From Streptomyces boncukensis (lineage in GTDB: Bacteria > Actinomycetota > Actinomycetes > Streptomycetales > Streptomycetaceae): a DNA stretch of 38,807 bases. A model generated the notes under the pieces. That model had not been told where the DNA came from, did no database searches, and saw nothing but the letters and a program-made list of their open reading frames with translations. The translations under genes were made by a program, and so were the position numbers. Below, in pieces: positions 18,618 through 26,596 of this stretch (position 1 is its first letter; each line of letters begins with the position of its first letter). The stretch spans positions 1-38,807 of the forward strand of contig NZ_JAAKZZ010000010.1 of assembly GCF_011045075.1 (NCBI RefSeq), in the 5' to 3' direction.

Positions 18618-20285
18618 ATGTCCTTTCCCCTGCTGACGACCACCGCCGTGGTCCCCGCCCTCGGCGCCATCGCCACGGCGGCCGTACCGGCGGCGCGGCG
18701 CACGGCCGCCAAGTGGCTGGCGTTCCTCTTCTCGCTCGCCACGCTCGGCCTCGCCGCCGCGGTGCTGATCCGCTTCGACCCGGACGGCGCCCGCTACCAG
18801 CTCACCGAGTCCCACGCCTGGATCGCGGACTTCGGGGTCCGCTACGAACTCGGCGCGGACGGCATCGGCGCGGTGATGATCGCGCTGACGGCGCTGCTGA
18901 TCCCGTTCATCATCGGCGCCGGCTGGAACGACGCCGACCCGGCCCCCGGAGAGGAAGAGGAGACCGAGAACAAGCGCTGGCGCCCCACCCAGGGCTTCTT
19001 CGCGCTGATCCTCGCCGTCGAGGCGATGGTGATCATCTCGTTCGCCGCCACCGACGTCTTCGTCTTCTACATCTTCTTCGAGGCCATGCTCATCCCGATG
19101 TACTTCCTCATCGGGGGCTTCGGGGACCGCGCCCACGCGGCCGGGGAGGCCGAGGGCGCCAAGCAGCGCAGCTACGCGGCCGTGAAGTTCCTGCTCTACA
19201 ACCTGGTGGGCGGCCTCATCATGCTGGCCGCGGTGATCGGCCTGTTCGCCGTCACCTCGGACCAGCTGGGCGAGGGCACCTTCTCGCTCCAGGAGATCGC
19301 CCGAGCCCGCGCCAGCGGCGAGCTGGACATCGCCACCAGCACCGAGCGGCTGCTGTTCCTCGGCTTCTTCTTCGCCTTCGCCGTCAAGGCGCCGCTGTGG
19401 CCGCTGCACACCTGGCTGCCCAACGCCATGGGCGAGTCCACGGCGCCGGTCGCCGTACTCATCACGGCGGTCGTCGACAAGGTCGGCACCTTCGCGATGC
19501 TGCGCTTCTGCCTGGGCCTGTTCCCCGGCGCCAGCGACTGGGCCACCCCGGTTGTCATCGCGCTCGCGCTGGTCAGCATCGTCTACGGCGCGCTGCTCGC
19601 CGTCGGGCAGCGCGACATCAAGCGGCTGATCGCCTACGCGTCCATCTCGCACTTCGGCTTCATCGTCCTCGGCGTCTTCGCGATGACCAGCCAGGGCCAG
19701 GGCGGCGCCACGCTCTACATGGTCTTCCACGGCATCTCGACCGCCGCGCTGATGCTGGTGGCCGGGTTCCTCATCTCGCGGCGCGGCTCGCGGCTCATCG
19801 CGGACTACGGCGGGGTGCAGAAGGTCGCCCCGGTGCTCGCCGGAACCTTCCTGGTCGGCGGGCTCGCCACCCTCTCGCTGCCCGGACTGGCGCCGTTCAT
19901 CAGCGAGTTCCTGGTGCTGGTCGGCACCTACAGCCGCTATCCGGCCGCCGGGATCGTCGCCACCGCCGGCATCGTCCTCGCCGCGCTGTACGTCCTGCTG
20001 CTCTACCAGCGGACCATGACGGGCCCGGTCAAGGACGAGCAGGTGCGGCGGCTGCCCGATCTGCGGGTGCGGGAACTGGCCGTCGTCGCGCCGCTGATCG
20101 CGCTGCTGGTGTTCCTCGGCGTCTTCCCCAAGCCGCTCACCGAGATGGTCGACCCGGCGGTGGAGCACACCCTCTCGGACGTCCAGAAGAAGGACCCGAA
20201 GCCGCAGCACCCCACCGCTGAACAGGGGTGGTTCGACTACAAGCCCGCGGCCCCCGCGGAGCACGGCGGAGGTGAACACGAATGA
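18618..20285 (+). CDS. nuoM: NuoM, complex I antiporter-like subunit M
   Basis: NuoM is the second Mrp-like proton-pumping subunit, with about 14 helices in 555 residues. Glu155 (YIFFEAMLIPMYFLIG) and Lys257 (FAFAVKAPLWPLHTWLP) are the conserved membrane charges corresponding to E. coli Glu144 and Lys234. An acidic insertion (about 107-120, PGEEEETENKR) between helices is an actinobacterial feature. The tail is hydrophilic and His/Glu-rich. The ATG at 18618 lies six bases after the nuoL stop; its TGA overlaps the nuoN ATG. Confidence 0.97.
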   Translation: MSFPLLTTTAVVPALGAIATAAVPAARRTAAKWLAFLFSLATLGLAAAVLIRFDPDGARYQLTESHAWIADFGVRYELGADGIGAVMIALTALLIPFIIGAGWNDADPAPGEEEETENKRWRPTQGFFALILAVEAMVIISFAATDVFVFYIFFEAMLIPMYFLIGGFGDRAHAAGEAEGAKQRSYAAVKFLLYNLVGGLIMLAAVIGLFAVTSDQLGEGTFSLQEIARARASGELDIATSTERLLFLGFFFAFAVKAPLWPLHTWLPNAMGESTAPVAVLITAVVDKVGTFAMLRFCLGLFPGASDWATPVVIALALVSIVYGALLAVGQRDIKRLIAYASISHFGFIVLGVFAMTSQGQGGATLYMVFHGISTAALMLVAGFLISRRGSRLIADYGGVQKVAPVLAGTFLVGGLATLSLPGLAPFISEFLVLVGTYSRYPAAGIVATAGIVLAALYVLLLYQRTMTGPVKDEQVRRLPDLRVRELAVVAPLIALLVFLGVFPKPLTEMVDPAVEHTLSDVQKKDPKPQHPTAEQGWFDYKPAAPAEHGGGEHE

Positions 20286-21919
20286 CCGTCCCCAGCGCAG
20301 CGTGGACCCTGGCGGCGGGCGACGAGCTGAAGGCGCCCGACATCGAGTACAGCCAGCTGCTGCCCACGCTGATCGTGCTCGGCGCGGCGGCCGTGGGCAT
20401 CGTGGTGGAGGCGTTCCTGCCGCGCAGATCGCGGTACGTCACCCAGGTGGTGCTCTCGCTGGTCGCGCTCGCCGCGGCGTTCGCCGCCGTCATCGGCCTG
20501 GCCGCGGGCGGCTCCGCCACCAGCGACGCGCAGATCGCCGGGATGGGCGCCATCGCCGTGGACGGACCCGCGCTCTTCCTGCAGGGCACCATCCTGCTGG
20601 TGGCGCTGGTGTCCGTGTTCGTCTTCGCCGAGCGGCGGCTGGAGCCCGTCGCGCACGGCGCCCCTGTGGACTCCTTCGCCGCGCAGCCCGCTTCGGTGCC
20701 CGGCGGGGAGGGGGAGCAGCAGGCCACCAAGGCCGGGTGGACCACCACCGAGGTCTTCCCGCTGCTGCTGTTCGCCGTCGGCGGCATGATGATCTTCCCG
20801 GCGGCCAACGACCTGCTGACCCTCTTCATCGCGCTGGAGGTCTTCTCCCTCCCGCTGTACATGCTGTGCGCGCTGGCCCGCAGACGGCGGCTGCTCTCGC
20901 AGGAGGCGGCGGTCAAGTACTTCCTGCTGGGCGCCTTCTCCTCGGCGTTCCTCCTCTTCGGCACGGCGCTGCTGTACGGGTACGCGGGCACCGTCAACTA
21001 CTCCGGCATCGCCCGCGTCATCTCCAGCGCCGACACCACCACCGACCCCGTGCTCGCGGACACCATGGGCAACGACGCGCTGCTGCTCATCGGCGGCGCG
21101 ATGGTCATCATGGGGCTGCTGTTCAAGGTCGGCGCCGTCCCCTTCCACATGTGGACCCCCGACGTCTACCAGGGCGCCCCGACGCCGGTGACCGGCTTCA
21201 TGGCGGCGGCCACCAAGGTCGCGGCCTTCGGCGCGCTGCTGCGGCTGCTGTACGTCGTCCTGCCGGGCCTGCGCTGGGACTGGCGGCCGGTGATGTGGGG
21301 CGTCGCCATCCTCACCATGCTGGCGGGCGCGATCGTCGCCATCACCCAGACCGACATCAAGCGGCTGCTGGCGTACTCCTCCATCGCCCACGCGGGCTTC
21401 CTGCTGGCCGGCGTCATCGCCACCTCCGAGGACGGCGTCTCCTCGGTGCTCTTCTATCTGGGCGCCTACTCGTTCGTGACCCTGGGCGCCTTCGCGGTGG
21501 TCACCCTGGTGCGGGACGCGGGCGGCGAGGCCACGCACCTGTCCAAGTGGGCCGGGCTGGGGCGGCGCTCGCCGCTGCTGGCCGCGGTGTTCGCGGTCTT
21601 CCTGCTGGCCTTCGCCGGGATCCCGCTCACCTCCGGCTTCGCGGGGAAGTTCGCGGTGTTCAAGGCGGCGGCGGAGGGCGGCGCGGGCGCGCTGGTGGTG
21701 GTCGGTGTGATCGCCTCCGCCATCGCGGCGTTCTTCTATCTGCGGGTGATCGTGCTGATGTTCTTCAGCGAGCCGCAGCCGGACGGGCCCAGCGTGGCGG
21801 TGCCGAGCGCGATGACGACGTCGGCGATCGCGATCGGGGTGGCCGTCACCCTGGTGCTGGGGGTCGCCCCCCAGTACTTCCTGGACCTGGCCGGCCACGC
21901 GGGGGTCTTCGTCCGGTAG
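20282..21919 (+). CDS. nuoN: NuoN, complex I antiporter-like subunit N
   Basis: NuoN is the third Mrp-like subunit, placed next to NuoK. The 545-residue protein has about 14 helices, with the conserved Glu in LFIALEVFSLPLYML and Lys in GLLFKVGAVPFHMWTPDVYQGAPTP read in two parts (LLFKVGAVPFHMW, then TPDVYQGAPTP). An insertion of about 35 residues rich in Ala/Gly/Glu/Gln before the conserved core is common in actinobacteria. The ATG at 20282 overlaps the nuoM stop (ATGA). A repeat and a long hairpin terminator follow. Confidence 0.97.
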   Translation: MTVPSAAWTLAAGDELKAPDIEYSQLLPTLIVLGAAAVGIVVEAFLPRRSRYVTQVVLSLVALAAAFAAVIGLAAGGSATSDAQIAGMGAIAVDGPALFLQGTILLVALVSVFVFAERRLEPVAHGAPVDSFAAQPASVPGGEGEQQATKAGWTTTEVFPLLLFAVGGMMIFPAANDLLTLFIALEVFSLPLYMLCALARRRRLLSQEAAVKYFLLGAFSSAFLLFGTALLYGYAGTVNYSGIARVISSADTTTDPVLADTMGNDALLLIGGAMVIMGLLFKVGAVPFHMWTPDVYQGAPTPVTGFMAAATKVAAFGALLRLLYVVLPGLRWDWRPVMWGVAILTMLAGAIVAITQTDIKRLLAYSSIAHAGFLLAGVIATSEDGVSSVLFYLGAYSFVTLGAFAVVTLVRDAGGEATHLSKWAGLGRRSPLLAAVFAVFLLAFAGIPLTSGFAGKFAVFKAAAEGGAGALVVVGVIASAIAAFFYLRVIVLMFFSEPQPDGPSVAVPSAMTTSAIAIGVAVTLVLGVAPQYFLDLAGHAGVFVR

Positions 21920-21938
21920 CCCGGATCAGGGACGGCAC

Positions 21939-21967
21939 GCGCCCCGCAGGGGCGCGGGGAACTGCGC
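21939..21967. repeat. Streptomyces intergenic repeat (GCGCCCC-GCA-GGGGCGC core)
   Basis: GCGCCCCGCAGGGGCGC (21939-21955) is a perfect 7-bp stem with a 3-base loop, followed by GGGGAACTGCGCG. This block is, as I recall, one of the commonest dispersed intergenic sequences in Streptomyces genomes. A close copy with a related tail is at 26430. Confidence 0.65.
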
Positions 21968-22010
21968 GCCCGGCCGGAGCGCGCGTGCGGCCTGCGACGG
22001 ACAACAAGGG

Positions 22011-22046
22011 GCGGCCCCTGTTCAGCCACGGCTGAGCAGGGGCCGC
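22011..22046. terminator. Bidirectional hairpin terminator between nuoN and the converging propeller gene
   Basis: A 17-bp stem with one T:G wobble (left arm begins GCGGCCCCTG, right arm ends CAGGGGCCGC) and a 2-base centre lies between two converging genes. In RNA from either strand it gives a very stable hairpin. It is likely the end of the nuo transcript. Confidence 0.85.
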
Positions 22047-22052
22047 TCTCGT

Positions 22053-23207
22053 TCACCCGGGGAGCGTCGTCTCGCTGTACGGGGCCACGGAGGGGCCCGT
22101 GCCATGGTGGGTGCGGCCCACGGAGAGGTAGCCGCCTCCCGGAACCCGGGTCACCCCGCTGAGGTACGGATTCGGCACCGCCTCGTCCGCCGGGCCCCGC
22201 ACCAGCTTCCACGCCCCACCGTCCCAGCGGAGATACGCGGTGCGGCTCTGGTCCCAGAACTCCCACCCGCAGATCCAGCCGGGACGCCCCTGGCCGTCAC
22301 CGGCGATGCCGGTCAGCGCGCCGGGCCCGATGTCCTTGGGGGCGCTCGTCCACTCCGTACCGTCCCAGTGCACCAGCACGGCACCCGGCGGCTTGCCGGG
22401 CGGCCCGCCGACCCCGAAGGCCGCGCCGACGGCCCACACGTCGTTCTTCGCGAGCGGCAGCACCCCGCTGATGCCGGACCGGATGCCGCCCGTGCCCGGC
22501 AGCACCGCCCAGCGGCCGTCCCAGCGGGCCACGAGCCCGACCCAGGCGGCTTCCACGGTCTGGCTGCCCGACACCCACACATCGCCCTGCTCCCGTACGG
22601 TGACGGAGGTGAGGTCGGCGTACTCGGGGCGGTCGACGGGCAGCGGGTCCAGCCAGCGCCAGCGCACCCCGTTCCAGTTCAGCAGCCGCGCCGCGCCCTC
22701 GTGCAGCCCCGTGACCCACACCTGCCGGTCGGGCCCGGCGGCGACGGCCCACAGCCGGGTGTCGGGGGTGTGCGGATAGTCGACCGCGCGCCAGCGGGTG
22801 CCGTTGAAGCGCAGGATGCGCCCCGGTCCGCTCTCCGCCGAGCCCACGGCCCACACATCGCCGGGGGAGGTGGCGGCGACCGAGCGCAGCCCGCCCGTGA
22901 ACGCGGCGTCCGACAGCTCGGACCGCGTCCAGCGGGCCCCGTTCCACCGCATGGCCAGCGGCCGTCCCCGCTCGTCCGCCGAGCCCCGCGACTCCTCGCC
23001 GACGGCCCAGGCCAGCGATGCGTCGAGCGCCACCGTCTGGAGGAGCTGCGCTCCCGGATCAGCGCCCGGCGCGGGCACCGGGCGCCACTCCGCGCGGGCG
23101 CGCACCCCCTGCGTACGCGCCTGTGCAGGGGCCGCGGACGCCGCGCCCGCGACGAGTCCCGCCGATGCCGCCCCGAGTGCCGTGGCCACAAAACGTCTTC
23201 GCTCCAC
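22053..23207 (-). CDS. Tat-exported beta-propeller-like protein of unknown function
   Basis: The 384-residue product starts with a Tat-type signal: ERRRFVATALGAASAG then a hydrophobic, Ala-rich stretch ending near SAAPAQA. The mature part is built of repeated blades with the pattern DVWAVG or DVWVSG followed 10-25 residues later by a W-N-G or W-D-G turn (for example RWNGARWT, RFNGTRWRAV, NWNGVRWRW, HWDGTEWT, RWDGGAWK). I count six to seven blades, enough for a closed propeller. No catalytic motif is visible, so binding or scaffolding in the cell wall or medium is only a guess. The GTG at 23207 is chosen because GGAGGG sits six bases upstream; an in-frame ATG at 23255 would place an unsuitable 16-residue extension before the signal. 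Confidence 0.8.
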   Translation of the reverse strand: MERRRFVATALGAASAGLVAGAASAAPAQARTQGVRARAEWRPVPAPGADPGAQLLQTVALDASLAWAVGEESRGSADERGRPLAMRWNGARWTRSELSDAAFTGGLRSVAATSPGDVWAVGSAESGPGRILRFNGTRWRAVDYPHTPDTRLWAVAAGPDRQVWVTGLHEGAARLLNWNGVRWRWLDPLPVDRPEYADLTSVTVREQGDVWVSGSQTVEAAWVGLVARWDGRWAVLPGTGGIRSGISGVLPLAKNDVWAVGAAFGVGGPPGKPPGAVLVHWDGTEWTSAPKDIGPGALTGIAGDGQGRPGWICGWEFWDQSRTAYLRWDGGAWKLVRGPADEAVPNPYLSGVTRVPGGGYLSVGRTHHGTGPSVAPYSETTLPG

Positions 23208-23310
23208 GCAGACCCCTCCCTTGTCGTGTCTCTGGTCGCGCGGTCCAGGGCCCACACCTTGCTGCGCCCCGCCGGGCGCGGCTAGTCACCCAGGCGCTAA
23301 ATTTCGCCAC

Positions 23311-23342
23311 GTTGGAACCAACTGGGGCCGATGTCATCGGCC
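23311..23342. promoter_or_regulatory. Two adjacent palindromes in the divergent promoter region of the propeller and cupin genes
   Basis: GTTGGAACCAAC (23311-23322, five-base arms) and GGCCGATGTCATCGGCC (23326-23342, eight-base perfect arms around one T) lie four bases apart in the 180-bp space between divergent genes. Their dyad symmetry suggests dimeric repressor sites. I do not recognise the regulator. Confidence 0.4.
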
Positions 23343-23387
23343 TTGGGGCGTCAGTGACACGGGTAAGGGACCGGTAGGAGTTCGACC

Positions 23388-23795
23388 ATGGGTTGTGTGA
23401 TCCTCCGCAGGGAGAAGGCCGGATACGAAGGCAAGCAGGGGGGCGTGTTCAGCCAGGGCGTGTCGGCCGAGTCCGTCGGAGCCCGCGGTCTGTGCATGCA
23501 CGTGCTGCACATTCCGCCCCACTCCAAGGGCGAGCCGCATGTCCACGCGGGCCACGAGTCGGCGATATATGTGATCAGCGGAACGCACGAGATCTGGCAC
23601 GGGGAGGATCTGGCCCAGCACGACACCCTGCGCCCCGGCGACATGGTGTACGTCCCGGCCGATCTGCCGCATATGCCGGTGACCGGAGAGGAGCCGGTGA
23701 CCGTGGTCGTGGCCCGTACGGACCCGCACGAGCAGGAGTCGGTGCACCTGCTGAGACCGCGCGACGAGTCCGGCGGGCCCGGGGACGGGAGATGA
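23388..23795 (+). CDS. Small single-domain cupin protein
   Basis: The 135-residue protein is a single conserved beta-barrel cupin. Motif 1 gives metal ligands His51, His53 and Glu57 (EPHVHAGHE) and motif 2 gives His95 (RPGDMVYVPADLPHMP), so the full 3-His/1-Glu metal site is intact. There is no signal peptide or second domain. Small cupins of this type are isomerases, dioxygenases, or sugar- or auxin-binding-like proteins, and the substrate cannot be told from sequence. The ATG at 23388 has TAGGAG nine bases upstream. It is monocistronic: divergent from the propeller gene and convergent with the lipoprotein gene, with a strong terminator after it. Confidence 0.85.
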   Translation: MGCVILRREKAGYEGKQGGVFSQGVSAESVGARGLCMHVLHIPPHSKGEPHVHAGHESAIYVISGTHEIWHGEDLAQHDTLRPGDMVYVPADLPHMPVTGEEPVTVVVARTDPHEQESVHLLRPRDESGGPGDGR

Positions 23796-23798
23796 CGC

Positions 23799-23829
23799 GC
23801 GTCCCCGCCCGCCGCGCGGGCGGGGACGC
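23799..23829. terminator. Bidirectional hairpin terminator between cupin and lipoprotein genes
   Basis: A perfect 13-bp stem (GCGTCCCCGCCCG at 23799-23811 with its complement at 23817-23829) and a 5-base loop lie four bases after the cupin stop and before the end of the converging lipoprotein gene. Confidence 0.85.
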
Positions 23830-23873
23830 CGCGCAGGCCCGGCGCCGCGCTGCTCCCGGTCCTGCTCCCGGCC

Positions 23874-24428
23874 CTACTCCTGGCCCTCGGTGATCTTCTT
23901 CAGCCCCTCCCTGAGGTCCGGCAGCTCCTCCGGGGCCTTCGGCAGCTTCGACGGGGCCTCGGCGGCCTTGACGTAGCGGTCGGTGGCGCCGCCGTTCCAG
24001 CTGACCTTGAGGGTCTTCGCGGTGAGGGCGCCGACCTGTCCGTTGGTCCGCTCCTCGCCGGTGCCGCCGGGGCACTTGAGGGTGAGCGACTTCGTATCGC
24101 CGGTGCCCAGCACCCGGCCGGTGCACATCTTCCCGTCCCGCCGCAGCGAGGCGGCGTCGTCGACGATGGTCAGCACCATCGTGTCGCCGCCCGCCCTGGT
24201 CTGCCAGAAGCCGGACAGCGTCGCCTTGCCGCCGGCGGCGTCGTCGGCGGCGTCCTTCTCCTTGCCGGGTGCCTCCGGCGTCGAGGGCGTGGCGGAGCTC
24301 TTGTCCTTGGCGTCCTTGGCGTCCTTCGACCCGTCCCCGCCGTCGTCGCTGCTTCCGCAGCCGCTCAGCAGCAGTCCGGCCACCACCGCCGCGGTGGCCG
24401 CCCCCGTCATCCGCGCTGACGTGCGCAC
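23874..24428 (-). CDS. Small secreted lipoprotein with lipocalin-like domain
   Basis: The 184-residue product has a type II signal peptide with lipobox LLLSGC near residue 24, so it is anchored outside the membrane by a lipid-modified Cys. A Lys/Asp-rich linker follows, including a KDAKDAKDK run encoded by a 9-base tandem repeat, then a Pro/Ala/Glu segment. The folded part starts at about residue 70 (ATLSGFWQTRAGGDT). It has beta-strand patterns and two Cys (GKMCTGR, LKCPG) that could pair. The function is unknown; the layout recalls the secreted tail at 100-673 of this window. The GTG start has GGAGGGCG eight bases upstream. It is divergent from recQ. Confidence 0.8.
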   Translation of the reverse strand: MRTSARMTGAATAAVVAGLLLSGCGSSDDGGDGSKDAKDAKDKSSATPSTPEAPGKEKDAADDAAGGKATLSGFWQTRAGGDTMVLTIVDDAASLRRDGKMCTGRVLGTGDTKSLTLKCPGGTGEERTNGQVGALTAKTLKVSWNGGATDRYVKAAEAPSKLPKAPEELPDLREGLKKITEGQE

Positions 24429-24539
24429 GTACTCGCCCTCCTCGATCGTTTACAGGATCACGACAACCCTAGAGCGTGCCCGGCAGCGGCGGGGCGGGCC
24501 CCGGGAGAAGAAGCTGTGCGCGCTGTCGGTGCGGCCGCT

Positions 24540-24545
24540 TAGGGT
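24540..24545 (+). promoter_or_regulatory. Possible -10 hexamer six bases upstream of the recQ start
   Basis: TAGGGT fits TANNNT and ends six bases before the recQ ATG, a distance that would give a leaderless transcript. The same bases include AGGGTGG, which could instead be a ribosome site, so the reading is ambiguous. No -35 match is visible. Confidence 0.3.
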
Positions 24546-24551
24546 GGCGGC

Positions 24552-26411
24552 ATGCTTCAGGAGAGGGCGGAGGATTCCGCCGGGGCGGCAGGAAGCGGCG
24601 CGCTGGATGTGCTGAAGCGCGTCTTCGGCTATGACGCGTTCCGCGGCCGGCAGGAAGCGGTCGTCGAGCATGTCATCGGCGGCGGCGACGCCGTGGTGCT
24701 GATGCCGACGGGCGGCGGCAAGTCGCTGTGCTATCAGATCCCGGCGCTCGTGAGACGCGGCACGGGCGTGGTGATCTCGCCGCTGATCGCCCTGATGCAG
24801 GACCAGGTGGACGCGCTGCGCGCGCTGGGCGTGCGGGCCGGCTTCATCAACTCCACGCTGGACTTCGAGGAACGCCGGGTGGTGGAGGCCGAGTTCCTCG
24901 CGGGCGAGCTCGACCTGCTCTACCTCGCGCCCGAGCGGCTGCGGCTGGAGGCCACCACCGCGCTGCTCGCCCGCGGCGAGGTGGCGCTCTTCGCGATCGA
25001 CGAGGCGCACTGCGTCGCGCAGTGGGGCCACGACTTCCGCCCGGACTATCTGGGCCTCGCCCAGCTGGGCGAGCGCTGGCCGGACGTGCCGCGGGTGGCC
25101 CTGACGGCCACGGCCACCCGGGCCACACACCAGGAGATCACCGAGCGGCTGGGCCTGGCGGGCGCGCGCGACTTCGTCGCGAGCTTCGACCGCCCCAACA
25201 TCCAGTACCGCATCGTCCCCAAGAACGACCCGCGCAAGCAGCTGCTGCGCTTCCTGAAGGAGGAGCACGAGGGCGACGCGGGCATCGTCTACTGCCTGTC
25301 GCGGAACGGCGTGGAGAAGACGGCGGAGTTCCTGTGCCGCGAGGGCGTCGAGGCGGTGCCGTACCACGCGGGGCTGGACGCGGGCACCCGCGCGGCCCAC
25401 CAGGCGCGCTTCCTGCGCGAGGAGGGCCTGGTGGTGGTCGCCACCATCGCCTTCGGCATGGGGATCGACAAGCCGGACGTCCGCTTCGTCGCCCACCTGG
25501 ACCTGCCCAAGTCGGTGGAGGGGTACTACCAGGAGACGGGCCGCGCGGGCCGCGACGGCCTGCCGGCCACCGCGTGGCTGGCGTACGGGCTGCAGGACGT
25601 CGTGCAGCAGCGGAAGCTGCTGGAGGGCGGCGAGGGCGACGAGGCGCATCAGCGGCGCTCCCGCGCGCACCTCGACGCCATGCTGGCGCTGTGCGAGACG
25701 GTGAGCTGCCGCCGGGCCCGCGTCCTGTCGTACTTCGGCCAGGAGGCGGGGGAGACCTGCGGCAACTGCGACACCTGCCTCACCCCGCCCGAGACCTGGG
25801 ACGGCACCGTCCCGGCCCAGAAGGTGCTGTCCACGGTGGTGCGCCTGAAGCGGGAGCGGGGGCAGAAGTTCGGAACGGGCCAGATCGTGGACATCCTGCT
25901 GGGCAGGAAGACGGCGAAGGTCATCCAGTTCGACCACGATGCGCTGTCCGTCTTCGGCATCGGCTCCGACCTGGCCGAGGCCGAGTGGCGGACCATCGTG
26001 CGGCAACTGCTGGCGCAGGGGCTGCTGGAGATCGAGGGCGAGTACGGCACGCTGGTGCTGACGGACGCCAGCGCCCCGGTGCTGCGCGCGGAGCGGGAGG
26101 TGCTGCTCCGCAAGGACGCCCGGCCCCCCAAGGCCGCGGCCCGGCCGAAGGCCAAGGCCGCGGCCCCCATCGCCGCCGAGCTGCCCGAGGAGGCGCAGCC
26201 GCTCTTCGAGGCCCTGCGCGCCTGGCGGGCGGAGCGGGCGAGGGAGCAGGGCGTTCCGGCGTATGTCGTCTTCCACGACGCGACGCTGCGGGAGATCGCG
26301 GCCCGCAGGCCCGCGACCGGGTCCGAGCTGGGCGAGATCGCCGGCATCGGCGAGAAGAAGCTGGCGACCTACGGCGAGGGCGTGCTGGAGGTGGTGGCGG
26401 GGGAGGAGTAG
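24552..26411 (+). CDS. recQ: RecQ-family ATP-dependent DNA helicase
   Basis: RecQ is a 3'-5' DNA helicase for recombination and repair. The 619-residue protein has the RecQ motif 0 region [15 protein letters not shown], Walker [13 protein letters not shown] (Lys57), motif Ia [15 protein letters not shown] box (150-153) followed by the aromatic-rich loop [13 protein letters not shown], helicase motifs V/VI ([24 protein letters not shown]), four zinc-binding cysteines at about 385-408 (including CGNCDTC), a winged helix, and a C-terminal HRDC domain (about 550-615, ending [15 protein letters not shown]). An Ala/Pro/Lys linker precedes HRDC. This is the full domain set of E. coli RecQ. The gene is monocistronic and ends at a repeat-filled gap. 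Confidence 0.96.
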   Translation: MLQERAEDSAGAAGSGALDVLKRVFGYDAFRGRQEAVVEHVIGGGDAVVLMPTGGGKSLCYQIPALVRRGTGVVISPLIALMQDQVDALRALGVRAGFINSTLDFEERRVVEAEFLAGELDLLYLAPERLRLEATTALLARGEVALFAIDEAHCVAQWGHDFRPDYLGLAQLGERWPDVPRVALTATATRATHQEITERLGLAGARDFVASFDRPNIQYRIVPKNDPRKQLLRFLKEEHEGDAGIVYCLSRNGVEKTAEFLCREGVEAVPYHAGLDAGTRAAHQARFLREEGLVVVATIAFGMGIDKPDVRFVAHLDLPKSVEGYYQETGRAGRDGLPATAWLAYGLQDVVQQRKLLEGGEGDEAHQRRSRAHLDAMLALCETVSCRRARVLSYFGQEAGETCGNCDTCLTPPETWDGTVPAQKVLSTVVRLKRERGQKFGTGQIVDILLGRKTAKVIQFDHDALSVFGIGSDLAEAEWRTIVRQLLAQGLLEIEGEYGTLVLTDASAPVLRAEREVLLRKDARPPKAAARPKAKAAAPIAAELPEEAQPLFEALRAWRAERAREQGVPAYVVFHDATLREIAARRPATGSELGEIAGIGEKKLATYGEGVLEVVAGEE

Positions 26412-26429
26412 CGGGGCTTCGCGTCCGGT

Positions 26430-26485
26430 GCGCCCCGGCAGGGGCGCGGGGCTGTGTCCATAGCGGCTCCGCCGCGGGGCGCGCT
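26430..26485. repeat. Streptomyces intergenic repeat, outer element
   Basis: GCGCCCC-GGCA-GGGGCGC (26430-26447) is a 7-bp stem with a 4-base loop, followed by GGGGCTGTGTCCATAGCGG and CTCCGCCGCGGGGCGCG. It is the same class as the element at 21939 and is interrupted on its right by the element at 26486. Its stems may end transcription of the converging recQ and fumarylacetoacetase genes. Confidence 0.6.
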
Positions 26486-26535
26486 CGGCCTCCCGCAAGC
26501 TCTCGGCTTCGCTCGAGCAGGGGGTACCCCCAGCT
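26486..26535. repeat. Streptomyces intergenic repeat, inner (nested) element
   Basis: The block contains CTCTCGGCTTCGCTCGAGCA (26500-26519) followed by the perfect palindrome GGGGGTACCCCC (26520-26531). I recall this combination as a second dispersed Streptomyces intergenic repeat. Sequence resembling the outer repeat resumes on its far side (GCGCCCCGCG at 26551), so it appears inserted in the outer element. Confidence 0.55.
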
Positions 26536-26596
26536 CACCCGCGCCCCGCGACGAACAGCAGGGGGCAGCTCCTCCCCGGCGTCGAGCCCACCGGCG

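Noticed and set aside
16722-20279. A 1185-codon open frame on the minus strand antisense to nuoL and nuoM
   Set aside because: The translated sequence is His/Arg/Asp/Gly-rich with no domain, typical of the mirror frame of GC-biased genes. The plus strand holds clear nuoL and nuoM with all key residues.
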